The translations under genes were made by a program, and so were the position numbers. Source: JBCCSZ01 sp039199225 (lineage in GTDB: Bacteria > Bacteroidota > Bacteroidia > Chitinophagales > Saprospiraceae). From it: 17,990 nucleotides of DNA. This document shows, one piece after another, positions 1 to 7,748 of this stretch (positions within the stretch are counted from its first letter, which is position 1; every line of letters starts with the position of its first letter). The stretch lies in assembly GCA_039199225.1 (NCBI GenBank), contig JBCCSZ010000150.1:1-17990 (forward strand), in the 5' to 3' direction. The notes below the pieces were generated by a model that saw nothing but the letters and a program-made list of their open reading frames with translations, made no database searches and was not told the DNA's origin.

Positions 1-10
1 CAACCACCTC

Positions 11-1360
11 TTAAATTAATTTTCCTTCTTTGCTGTATTCGCGGTAGATGGCTTGTTGTAGGAGCTTGAGGGTGGCGCTGTGGCTGTCGAGGTCGAGGAG
101 TTGCAGGCAGACGAATTGAACGATGTTCATGATGTTGGCGCCGCTGAGTTCGAATTGGGTGGCCAGTTGGTGGAAGTCTAGGGTGCTGACATCCACTTGG
201 GGAGGAAAGGCATTTTGCCAGAGGCGCAGCCGTTCGGGGGCCTTGGGCATGCCGAAGTAGATCATGGATTGGAAACGGCGGGTGAAGGCATCGTCTAGAT
301 TGTCTTTGAAATTGGAAGCGAGAATGGTTAGACCATTGAAGTTTTCGATGCGCTGCAGGAGGTAGGATACTTCCTGGTTGGCGTACTTGTCGTGGGCATC
401 GCGGATTTCGGTTCGCTTGCCAAAGAGAGCATCGGACTCGTCGAAGAAGAGGATCCAGTTTTTGTTTTCGGCTCGATCGAAAAGGTTGGAGAGGTTTTTT
501 TCTGTTTCACCGATGTATTTGGAAACGACCATCGATAGATCGACGCGGAAGACATCTTTGCCGGTTGCTTTGCCAATGAGGCCAGCTGTCAGGGTTTTTC
601 CGGTGCCGGGAGGGCCGTGGAACAGCGCTCGGTAGCCAGGACGAAGCTTGCCAGCCATTTGCCAGTCTTGCATCAGGGTATCGTTGTGCCTGACCCAGCG
701 CTGTAGTTCCTGGATTTGGCGCAAGGTAGAGGTTGGGAGTACGAGATCGTCCCACTCTAGGGTCGTGGTGATGTATTGGGCTGGGAAATTGGTACTTAGC
801 TGAGGGCGCAGTTGGCGGCCGGTTTTCAACAATTCGATGTACTCGGCATTCATCATCAGTCGACCACTGAGCCGCGGCTCTCCTGCTTTGACCTCTTCCA
901 AGGCCAACACCTGCATTTTGAATAAACGTTCTTGATCGGAAAAAAAGGCTTCGCTTTGTAGACGACGATCCAGATGATGGCCGGCCAGTAGGAACAAGGC
1001 GGTCTCACCTGTGGGGATGAAATTGCGGCTCTTCTCGCTTCGCTGTCCACCAATCTCGGGAAAGGTTCCCTCCTCTTTTAGGTAATCGGCAAATAGTTGA
1101 TCCAGCAAGCCGGGTTGGATGTGCGGCGCAAAGGCCAACATCAGCAGGAAGCGCTCCTGGCCGGAGAGTTGGTGCTGGCGGACAAAGCGGGTATAGGGAT
1201 TGCTACCGTCTTCTTCTAGGGCTGGTGGCGGAAGGTAGGCGGTTCCTTTGTTTTCCTTGCCGGTGTCGGTAAAGAATTCGAGGCGGGTCTGGACGACTTT
1301 GCGTAGCCAGTGGAGTTCGCGAGCGAGGGGGAGGAAAGAAATAGTCGTTGTATCCGGCAT
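11..1360 (-). CDS. AAA+ ATPase of the contractile injection system (Afp15/PVC15-like)
   Basis: The protein has 449 residues. The C-terminal half is a classical AAA+ module: Walker A GPPGTGKT at residues 249-256, Walker B ILFFDESDA at 303-311, sensor-1 Asn at about 350 (ILASN) and an arginine finger pair RRF at 361-363. The N-terminal ~200 residues carry no motif I recognise and are typical of the variable N-domain of these ATPases. Known family role: Afp15-type ATPases are encoded with nearly every eCIS and are thought to act in cytoplasmic particle assembly or cargo loading; the exact job is unsettled. It is the last gene of the visible operon and starts 2 bases after the immunity gene stop, so it is probably translationally coupled to it. 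No Shine-Dalgarno sequence is visible; the leader is A-rich. The assignment to AAA+ is certain; the Afp15 role rests on context and overall form. Confidence 0.93.
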   Translation of the reverse strand: MPDTTTISFLPLARELHWLRKVVQTRLEFFTDTGKENKGTAYLPPPALEEDGSNPYTRFVRQHQLSGQERFLLMLAFAPHIQPGLLDQLFADYLKEEGTFPEIGGQRSEKSRNFIPTGETALFLLAGHHLDRRLQSEAFFSDQERLFKMQVLALEEVKAGEPRLSGRLMMNAEYIELLKTGRQLRPQLSTNFPAQYITTTLEWDDLVLPTSTLRQIQELQRWVRHNDTLMQDWQMAGKLRPGYRALFHGPPGTGKTLTAGLIGKATGKDVFRVDLSMVVSKYIGETEKNLSNLFDRAENKNWILFFDESDALFGKRTEIRDAHDKYANQEVSYLLQRIENFNGLTILASNFKDNLDDAFTRRFQSMIYFGMPKAPERLRLWQNAFPPQVDVSTLDFHQLATQFELSGANIMNIVQFVCLQLLDLDSHSATLKLLQQAIYREYSKEGKLI

Positions 1361-1362
1361 TT

Positions 1363-1926
1363 TTACAAATATTCATTTACATCTAATATCCGATAGCCAA
1401 CTAGATCAGAGGCCAATAGCTTTTCTTCTAGGGAAGGAGAAATGAAAAGCTCTACCGGAAATTGGTCTGTATAGAAAATCTCTCTTTCACCAATGGGTTG
1501 CTCTCGAAGAACAACTTTCATAAATTCATCAATTGCCTTACTTCCGTCCGGTGCAGGTTCGTCAAATAAGGTATATTCAGAATTATCCCAATCAAAACAA
1601 TCAATGACCTCCAATACGTTCATCACCCAAAAGTTACCCTTACCACCATAATTTTGCATATCAACTGGCAAAAACTCGATATTGGAATGCTCGATATTAG
1701 CTTCAAAAAAAACTTTTGCTTTTTCAGAGATCACCAGTAGCACAGTATCACCGACAAGAAAATCTGTTGATTTACCTCTTTTATTTTTGATGTGTACAAC
1801 AGGAGCTTCCTCTTCAGATAATGACTGATCACTGTACTGCTTTTTCCTGAATGATTCTGTAATCTCAAACTTTTTGATTAACAGACTTCCCTCATGAGAT
1901 CGGGAGAGTAATCTTTTAGGCATCAT
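1363..1926 (-). CDS. Probable Imm11 (DUF1629) family immunity protein for the upstream nuclease toxin
   Basis: The protein has 187 residues, is acidic, and lacks a signal peptide or membrane segment, so it should be cytoplasmic. Residues ~62-175 follow the pattern I associate with Imm11/DUF1629: VISEKAKVFFE, then IEFLPVDM (83-90), a VMNVLEVIDCFDWD segment with a following S-x-Y (101-118), IDEFMKVVL, then IF and an ELFISPSLEEKL segment (159-170) before a VGYRILDVN ending. Imm11 members neutralise toxins of polymorphic toxin systems; from memory the name-giving member is Myxococcus xanthus MXAN_0049, partner of a nuclease toxin. It lies 96 bases after the effector stop, in the same direction, which is the normal toxin-immunity order. 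Two adjacent ATG codons (1926 and 1923) can start it. Its base composition is AT-rich (sampled 60-base lines: 20 to 23 GC). Family call is by eye; the immunity role is an inference from family plus position. Confidence 0.75.
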   Translation of the reverse strand: MMPKRLLSRSHEGSLLIKKFEITESFRKKQYSDQSLSEEEAPVVHIKNKRGKSTDFLVGDTVLLVISEKAKVFFEANIEHSNIEFLPVDMQNYGGKGNFWVMNVLEVIDCFDWDNSEYTLFDEPAPDGSKAIDEFMKVVLREQPIGEREIFYTDQFPVELFISPSLEEKLLASDLVGYRILDVNEYL

Positions 1927-2022
1927 ATGCTTTGGATATTGTTTAGTAGGTGACTTGGTATTTAAACTATTTTTCTAGGATTTCATAATTGTTTACCAAT
2001 AATTTTACGCCACCAGCATATT

Positions 2023-2430
2023 TTAGAAAGTAACGTCGTTTATAGCGCCACCACTTTTTTGAATCTGCTTTTTAGCCTTTCCAATCTGTGTCATAACTCG
2101 TTTATATGCTTGAGCGTCCGTTAATTTACCAGCAGAATGTAAGGCTTCTATGCCAGAAATTCTTCCATCCATAATATTTGTATAATCCGGATGAGATCCT
2201 TTGTGAAAAGCACTTTTGCCAAAAGTCTTTTTCAAGGCTGGATTTTTTTTGATTGCGGCAGCGAGCGCTGCCTTGTCTGGAGGCATCATAATTCCATTTA
2301 TGGCACCATCGTCAAAGTCAAATTTGATCTTCTTGAAAAATGCATCAAACTTTTTCGCTACTTGTCGGGGTACAATATGATGCGCTTGGAAATTTAAAGG
2401 TTGCGGACCAATAATGCCGCCTCTTAAGTT
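2023..2430 (-). other. AHH nuclease toxin domain (C-terminal tip of the effector)
   Basis: This is the last ~135 residues of the effector. The hallmark AHHIVP with the two histidines at 1288-1289 is followed by NGIMMPP about 25 residues later, the HKGSHPDYT segment and a mostly helical tail ending in NDVTF. In AHH nucleases the histidines of the AHH motif and the later G-x-HP-x-Y segment form the metal-binding and catalytic site; all of these are intact here, so the domain is likely active. The reaction expected is endonucleolytic cleavage of DNA or RNA in the target cell. The exact substrate cannot be told from the sequence. Confidence 0.82.
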
Positions 2431-5400
2431 AGCAGTACTTTCTCTTGCCTGGATAACAGCTTTACGAGCGGTTGAATCAACCTCCCCTTTCAAAGACCGG
2501 AACTGACGAATATTTTGAGCCTTTGACCTACTTGTGGACGTCAACTCATTTACAAATGAACTTGCCTTACTGTTCACCCCTACCACAACACCTTGCTTAC
2601 GACCATTGACATAAACCATATCACCTAGTCTGGAGGTGTCTGTGCTACCATCCATTCTTTTTAGCTTATCTTGATCTATCTCCTCGACTTTACCATTTGC
2701 CAACAACACCCACGGATTCATCTGCCCCAACAATCGCCACTTGCGATTCTTCACCTCCAACTTGAACTTCTTGAAGCGGAATTTCTTCGATAGGCGCTTG
2801 CCCAAATCGTCCAACTTTTTGGCACCCTTGCTGAATCCATTCTTAACACCCTTGACTACTGCCTTACCATTCTTCAAGGTCGCCTTCGCCCCATTCTTAG
2901 CCACCTTACCCAGCTCTTTGGCCGCCTTGACGTTGGTCTTCACATAATTCTTCGCAGCCGACTTTGCAGCCGACTTACCCGCCTTCACGACCCCTTTGAC
3001 GCCTCCCTTCGCCGCTGCTTTTGCACCGGCTTTCACCGCCTTCACCGCCGCCTTGCCGCCAAACAGGAGTGCAAAGACCAACTCGATGGCACCCGCCGCC
3101 AGCCCGCGAGCCAGGTGCTTGGCGCCCTCTGCAATCTGTCCAGGAAAAGCAGAACCCAGGTATTTACCAAAGTAGGTACTAATTTTAAAGATGGCCTCGG
3201 CAGCAAAGTAGACACTCACGATTTGCATCAACAGCGGCAGAGCAGCCATGATGGCACCACCTGTGATGATGTTGGCCAGAATGACGCCGGTGATCCCTAA
3301 GACGAGGGCCGCAATGATGGCCACCTTATTTTCGGAGAACCACTTCTTGACGCCTTGCCACATTTGATCCAGTAGGTAGCCAGCCCGTTCGGATGGACCA
3401 CTGAAAGGACCCACCAGGCCATCGCCGCCTTCTTGTGTCGTCGGCTGTGGCGCAGGAGCCGCTTGGTTGGTCCCGGAAGCAACCGGATCGTTGGCCGGAG
3501 TGGGCGCACCACCGCCCATCATATCTTGCTTGACCGCATCCATAGAATGCTCTTGGTCATTGCTCGCCCCAAATTCGATGACCCCATCGCCACTGGCCGC
3601 CAACTGGGACATGAGCTCCGGAGAGAACTCCTCATTTGCAGCCACGCCGTCTACCTGTATGTCGCCATCGGCATAGGTGCTTTTGCTCAGGAAGGCCGCA
3701 TCGGCATCGCTGATTTCGCCATGCTCCTTAGCTTGGGCAATTTGATCGGTGGCCGGAGCCGTTTGCGGCGGGCGCTCGTTGGGCAGCGGTTTGGTCACGT
3801 CTTGCCCCAACAGTTCTTCAGACATCTGACCGAAGAAGTGGTCGGGCGATTGACCGGCGGCACTGACCAGGTTGGCGATCCCTTCTAATATCTTGATGAT
3901 ACCGACTGCGATGAATTTCAACGCATCGAGCATCAGATTGTAAAAGGCTTGGTAGGCAGCCAGAATGGCGTCGAGTACGGCTCCAATGGCATCGAGCAGG
4001 GCATTGGCAATTTTCTTGAGTCCTTCCGCCAGTTTGTTGACGATGTTGACCGCAGCATCCACCGCCTTGTCGATCAAGCCGTTGATCCGATTGGCGATCT
4101 CCGGGAAGGCAGCCAGGGCCACACTCACAAAAGCCTTCAGGGCTTCTCCAAAGGCTTTGATGAATCCAACGATGGCTGTTCGTGCCAATTCGATCAGGCC
4201 ATTGACCGCTTTCTTGGCCAATTCGATGATTCCTTTTACCAAAGAACGCAAACCATCGAAGAGTGTGTTGAGGGCCGACTTGAGGGCATCGAAAAAGTCA
4301 GAAATGGCGCTGGCCACTCGATCCCAAAAACTGCGCTTTTTATTTTTCTCTTCTGCCTCTTTCTTCTTGCGACGAGCCTCTTCTTCTGTTTTCTTCTTTT
4401 CCGCCTCTGCATCCTTTTCCGCCTGGTTCAACTTCTTCTCTACTTTGGTATCCGTTTCCTGCACCTTGGAGTCGATCTGGCCGTCGATTTCTTTTTTCTT
4501 AGCAGCAGACTTTCCAGCGTACTCCGTTTTGACTGCCTCGTTTTCCTTTTTCCAATTTTCGCGATGCTGACCGACCTCCCCCTTGGCTTTGTTTTGCTCG
4601 GCTTCCTGCTCGGCCTTGACACGGGCTGTTTCTTCGTCGATCTTTTGCTGACCATCCAGCTTTTCCTTTTCCGAATCTTGCTCCATCTTTTCCCGCTCCG
4701 CCTCGTGTTTGGTCATCTCGACTTGTATCTGACCGTCCATATGCTCCTGGGCCTGTAGGTCAAAGGCCGTATACACTTCGGCCGAGGTGCCGGGTACATC
4801 TCCCAGCTCTGTGTTGACAGCGGCAGGGGGTGCGCTCAGCTCAATTTGCGGGCTGAGCATTTCGCGTTCCATTTCTGGATAGATGTCTTGCTCTCCAAAA
4901 TCTTTTGTTACTTCCGTATCGGCCTTTGTCTGTTCCTCATTGATTTTGGTATCGGACTGCTCTTGGTTTTGTTGGTTTTGCTCGGGGTTGGCCTCTCCGC
5001 TCAGCTCAATATTTGGTCGCTCGCCAGCAGAAGTATTGATACTGGAGTCGGTGGTTTTCAAGTTTTTGACCCCTTGCTTGATGGCTGATTCAAAGAAAGA
5101 TTTGTCTTCTCCAGCGGGTGGACGGGGCGTTGGGACATTGGCGATGTTGGCCTTAGCCGTTGTTTGGGGGTGGGTCAGCTCGATCTGCTGTTTTTCTTTG
5201 CTGCCTTTGACACCGAGGTCCGGAGCTTGTTCCTTTTTGAGGGTAGTTTTTTCCTTTTTTGAAGGTGCTTCGCCCTTGACCGGCAGCCCCGTCGGTTGCT
5301 CGATTTCGGGTAGGTCCTCCTTAAGGTCTGTCTTTTCTTTTTGTTGAATATTGGCAGCCAGCGGCCCGGCTTGTTTCATACCTTGGGCAAAGCCGGTAGG

Positions 5401-6243
5401 TTTGAGGGTACTTAGGGAATTCACTAGGCCGTCGGAGCTGGTTGCATCCAGCGTGGGCTCTGGTGGAGTTGCTTCCTCTATGCTGGCACCACCGCCACCG
5501 CCGCCTTCCTTCGGAGGCTTTTTATCTTTGGCACCACCCTCAGCCTTGGCATCTTTGGCTTTGGGCTTTTCTTGCTTGCCATCGGCCGCCCCTTTCTCTG
5601 CTTTGGGTGGCTCTTCTTTTGGAGGTTCTTTTCCTTCCTCTTTTTCTTTAGCAGCTGCTGCAGCTTTTGGCGCCGGAGCAGGCTCCGTTGGAGGCTCCTC
5701 TTTCGTTTCCTTGCTGAGCTCGGTCGGAGCATCTGCTTTTTTATCTTCGGTATTTTCTGTACTTGGTTCTGCTATTGTTTCTGTCTTGGCAGCTATCGGT
5801 TTTTCAGCCGTATTTTCCGTAGTCGGTGCAGCCGATTGTTTTACATCTGGGCTTTGATTTTCTGTTGTACTTTCTTTTGATAAAGAGTCAGATGGAGAAC
5901 TTTTCTTTGTTGCTTCGTCTTCCTTTGTATTCTTCTTGGGTTCTTCCCCTTTGGTAGCGGTTGCCGATGCATTGGAGGCATTGCGCTTTTTTCTTTTGAA
6001 TGGATTGAAGGAAGAGGCACTTTTGCTGAGTAGGTGGCCTATTTTTTTGAGTCTACTTTTCTTTTCGCCGTCTTTCTTCTCGGGCTTTTTTTGTTCGTCG
6101 GTTTTGGAGGCAGTATCCTCTTTTTTATTGTTGGGCGCTTGTTTATTGGACACAGGTTTGCGTCTTCCCTTTTTGGAGAAGAACGGCTGGGAGGATTTGG
6201 TACCACTCCCCTTCTGCTTGCTATTTTTTTTAGTTGAGATCAT
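2023..6243 (-). CDS. Large eCIS-associated effector with C-terminal AHH nuclease domain
   Basis: The protein has 1406 residues. Visible layers in order: residues 1-~490 are low-complexity, rich in Lys, Glu, Pro, Ala and Thr, with a Gly6 run near 246 and three IEL(T/S) peptides near 351, 409 and 464; ~500-637 is a highly charged coiled coil; 639-792 is fourteen 11-residue amphipathic repeats; 800-955 is polar; ~974-1020 holds two long hydrophobic segments, with another near 1042-1061; ~1060-1160 is an Ala/Lys-rich basic stretch; ~1270-1400 is the toxin tip. The tip has A1287-H1288-H1289 (AHHIVP), then NGIMMPP and H-x-GSHPDY, the pattern of AHH nucleases of the HNH/Endonuclease VII superfamily. 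It starts one base after the tape-measure stop and is followed by an Imm11-like gene. No HExxH protease motif of the eCIS-linked DUF4157 domain is present. Nuclease family is well supported; delivery by this particle is inferred from position. Confidence 0.85.
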   Translation of the reverse strand: MISTKKNSKQKGSGTKSSQPFFSKKGRRKPVSNKQAPNNKKEDTASKTDEQKKPEKKDGEKKSRLKKIGHLLSKSASSFNPFKRKKRNASNASATATKGEEPKKNTKEDEATKKSSPSDSLSKESTTENQSPDVKQSAAPTTENTAEKPIAAKTETIAEPSTENTEDKKADAPTELSKETKEEPPTEPAPAPKAAAAAKEKEEGKEPPKEEPPKAEKGAADGKQEKPKAKDAKAEGGAKDKKPPKEGGGGGGASIEEATPPEPTLDATSSDGLVNSLSTLKPTGFAQGMKQAGPLAANIQQKEKTDLKEDLPEIEQPTGLPVKGEAPSKKEKTTLKKEQAPDLGVKGSKEKQQIELTHPQTTAKANIANVPTPRPPAGEDKSFFESAIKQGVKNLKTTDSSINTSAGERPNIELSGEANPEQNQQNQEQSDTKINEEQTKADTEVTKDFGEQDIYPEMEREMLSPQIELSAPPAAVNTELGDVPGTSAEVYTAFDLQAQEHMDGQIQVEMTKHEAEREKMEQDSEKEKLDGQQKIDEETARVKAEQEAEQNKAKGEVGQHRENWKKENEAVKTEYAGKSAAKKKEIDGQIDSKVQETDTKVEKKLNQAEKDAEAEKKKTEEEARRKKKEAEEKNKKRSFWDRVASAISDFFDALKSALNTLFDGLRSLVKGIIELAKKAVNGLIELARTAIVGFIKAFGEALKAFVSVALAAFPEIANRINGLIDKAVDAAVNIVNKLAEGLKKIANALLDAIGAVLDAILAAYQAFYNLMLDALKFIAVGIIKILEGIANLVSAAGQSPDHFFGQMSEELLGQDVTKPLPNERPPQTAPATDQIAQAKEHGEISDADAAFLSKSTYADGDIQVDGVAANEEFSPELMSQLAASGDGVIEFGASNDQEHSMDAVKQDMMGGGAPTPANDPVASGTNQAAPAPQPTTQEGGDGLVGPFSGPSERAGYLLDQMWQGVKKWFSENKVAIIAALVLGITGVILANIITGGAIMAALPLLMQIVSVYFAAEAIFKISTYFGKYLGSAFPGQIAEGAKHLARGLAAGAIELVFALLFGGKAAVKAVKAGAKAAAKGGVKGVVKAGKSAAKSAAKNYVKTNVKAAKELGKVAKNGAKATLKNGKAVVKGVKNGFSKGAKKLDDLGKRLSKKFRFKKFKLEVKNRKWRLLGQMNPWVLLANGKVEEIDQDKLKRMDGSTDTSRLGDMVYVNGRKQGVVVGVNSKASSFVNELTSTSRSKAQNIRQFRSLKGEVDSTARKAVIQARESTANLRGGIIGPQPLNFQAHHIVPRQVAKKFDAFFKKIKFDFDDGAINGIMMPPDKAALAAAIKKNPALKKTFGKSAFHKGSHPDYTNIMDGRISGIEALHSAGKLTDAQAYKRVMTQIGKAKKQIQKSGGAINDVTF
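3868..4329 (-). repeat. Fourteen tandem 11-residue (hendecad) repeats in the effector
   Basis: Residues 639-792 divide without any insertion or deletion into fourteen 11-residue units, for example FWDRVASAISD, LFDGLRSLVKG, IIELAKKAVNG, LIELARTAIVG, LAEGLKKIANA, LLDAIGAVLDA and IIKILEGIANL. Positions 1, 2, 5, 8 and 9 are almost always hydrophobic; position 3 is most often Asp, Glu, Asn or Lys; position 10 is often Asn or Asp; position 11 is often Gly or Ala. Such a period predicts a long, nearly straight amphipathic helix or helical bundle, as seen in lipid-binding 11-mer proteins and some phage tape-measure proteins. The units are diverged at the DNA level, so this is an old repeat. Confidence 0.85.
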
Positions 6244-6244
6244 A

Positions 6245-7747
6245 TCACCATTCCACTTGAATCATTTTTTCCATCCACGATAATTTTATCATCTTAAACG
6301 ACCAAGGTAGATGATCCAGTAGTAAATCAAACGATTGGCGGCTGACGGTGAGCTTCCAATGGTTTTCCTTTTCTTCCAGCTTGCCTTCTCTCTGTAAAAA
6401 GCTTTGCTGCAAGCCTGCCACACTCGTTCCTTTTAATTGAGGCCAATTGCGAACAACTGCTGACAACAGCTGCTCACTCTGTTCCTTGATGTCATCTGTC
6501 AGCACCAACTCGCACCCTAAGCTTTCGTACAAGGGCTTTCCACACAATAGTTTGTTGAGTGGCAGCAAGTGCTCTTGCCAACAATGGCCACCGTCTTTTA
6601 AATATTGCAAAATCAGTATGGCTTTTTCTCGGGCCGATTCGTCTTTAAAGTCGCCTTGCTCCAAGAGTTGGAGGCTTTCAAAAAAGCGACTGATGTAAGG
6701 CCAAAGCAATACCAAACCGGCATTATCGATGTAGTAGGCATCTAATTTTTCGACTGGCGGGGAAGCTTCCAAAGACGATAAATCGGATGGATTCAACTTA
6801 TTCAAAAAGGCCCCACTTTTTGGCTCTTGCAATGATTTTTTTGGTAGATCAACGGCAGATAAATACTCTTTGTCAATGGCCCGTTCAATTTGCTTTCGGA
6901 GATTGGTTTTCGCCTCTGTATTCAGTTGAACAAACTGTAGGGCTTTCAATAATTGCAAAGCAATATCTGTACGATTATTTTTTGTAATTTTCGCTGTTTC
7001 CTGAATCAAGCGAGTGACAAAAGTCTGCTCGTCGATGCTTACTTGTTCACCACTCGGTGGCACTACCGACAGCCAACTGAGGCGAATGATTCGCTGCAAT
7101 ACTTTTTGCGACTTTTCTGCCAAGCCTCCCTTTTGCAACAACTCCAACCAATGATTTAGTTGTCCGGACAAACCAGTAAAGACAGCTAATTTCTTTTCCA
7201 TTTTTTCAAAAAAGGTATCCGAAAACTGTAAGCTCAATCGTTCTAAGGAACTTGGTTCCAAATGCATTTTCTGGAGAGTAGCCAAAAGCTTAGCAGCAGG
7301 TACTTCCAATAATTTCTCCTCGAACTTTTGAAAATTGGAAGCGTCAAACCACCATGGAAAATGACCAGAGCGGCAAAAATGCAGGAACGCCTCCAACAGT
7401 TGACCTTTGGCACTTTTGGGGCCAGCACCTACCCCCTCATCGCTGTCTTTTACCCACCAATCCACGGGTAGCTGAGAACGGATTTCCTGCTCGATGTTCT
7501 TGACTAATAAGTCTGCAAACTGCTCTTTCCAATCACTCTTTGACAAAGGTGGAAGCTCTATTTCCAGCTTATCGATTCGCAGATGCCGATCCGGAGCCAG
7601 GCGGTCGAATACATCAGAGAGAGCTGGCAGCACTTTTTGCTGAAAAATATTTCTCAACTGCCCACTCAATTCATGGTGATCCTGTTCTCGGTCGATGCCA
7701 AGTTGAAGAATTTGCTTTTGGATGATATGTCTTAAAGCTTTTTGCAT
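6245..7747 (-). CDS. Contractile injection system tape-measure protein (CIS_TMP family)
   Basis: The protein has 500 residues. The N-terminus (HIIQKQILQLGID, then LPALSDVFDRLAP and HLRIDKLEIEL within residues 7-66) is the signature start of the CIS_TMP family. A second conserved block, YIDNAGLVLLWPYISRFFE, lies near residue 338-356, and the C-terminus has the family ending with LLLDHLPWS and a last stretch closing in QVEW. In eCIS particles the tape measure sets the length of tube and sheath and sits in the tube lumen or at the baseplate. The start ATG lies one base after the Afp12-like stop, and its own stop is one base before the effector ATG, so the three genes should be translated together. 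No signal peptide or transmembrane segment is seen. Which Afp number it matches (Afp14 by role) is inferred from function and position. Confidence 0.9.
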   Translation of the reverse strand: MQKALRHIIQKQILQLGIDREQDHHELSGQLRNIFQQKVLPALSDVFDRLAPDRHLRIDKLEIELPPLSKSDWKEQFADLLVKNIEQEIRSQLPVDWWVKDSDEGVGAGPKSAKGQLLEAFLHFCRSGHFPWWFDASNFQKFEEKLLEVPAAKLLATLQKMHLEPSSLERLSLQFSDTFFEKMEKKLAVFTGLSGQLNHWLELLQKGGLAEKSQKVLQRIIRLSWLSVVPPSGEQVSIDEQTFVTRLIQETAKITKNNRTDIALQLLKALQFVQLNTEAKTNLRKQIERAIDKEYLSAVDLPKKSLQEPKSGAFLNKLNPSDLSSLEASPPVEKLDAYYIDNAGLVLLWPYISRFFESLQLLEQGDFKDESAREKAILILQYLKDGGHCWQEHLLPLNKLLCGKPLYESLGCELVLTDDIKEQSEQLLSAVVRNWPQLKGTSVAGLQQSFLQREGKLEEKENHWKLTVSRQSFDLLLDHLPWSFKMIKLSWMEKMIQVEW

Positions 7748-7748
7748 A

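Noticed and set aside
3949..4758. Plus-strand open frame of 269 codons opposite the effector coiled coil and hendecads
   Set aside because: Antisense of repeat-like coding sequence; the Leu/Phe-rich stretch is the complement of Lys/Glu codons. The minus-strand frame has clear domain logic and operon context.
5351..5857. Long plus-strand open frame (168 codons) rich in Ser/Ala/Pro opposite the effector N-terminus
   Set aside because: It is the antisense image of the low-complexity Lys/Glu/Pro/Ala-rich coding sequence, which is naturally poor in reverse-strand stops; composition is that of a shadow and it has no recognisable domain.
2023..6243. Effector as an eCIS DUF4157 metallopeptidase
   Set aside because: I looked for an HExxH-type zinc motif in the protein and found none; only the general large, low-complexity architecture is similar.
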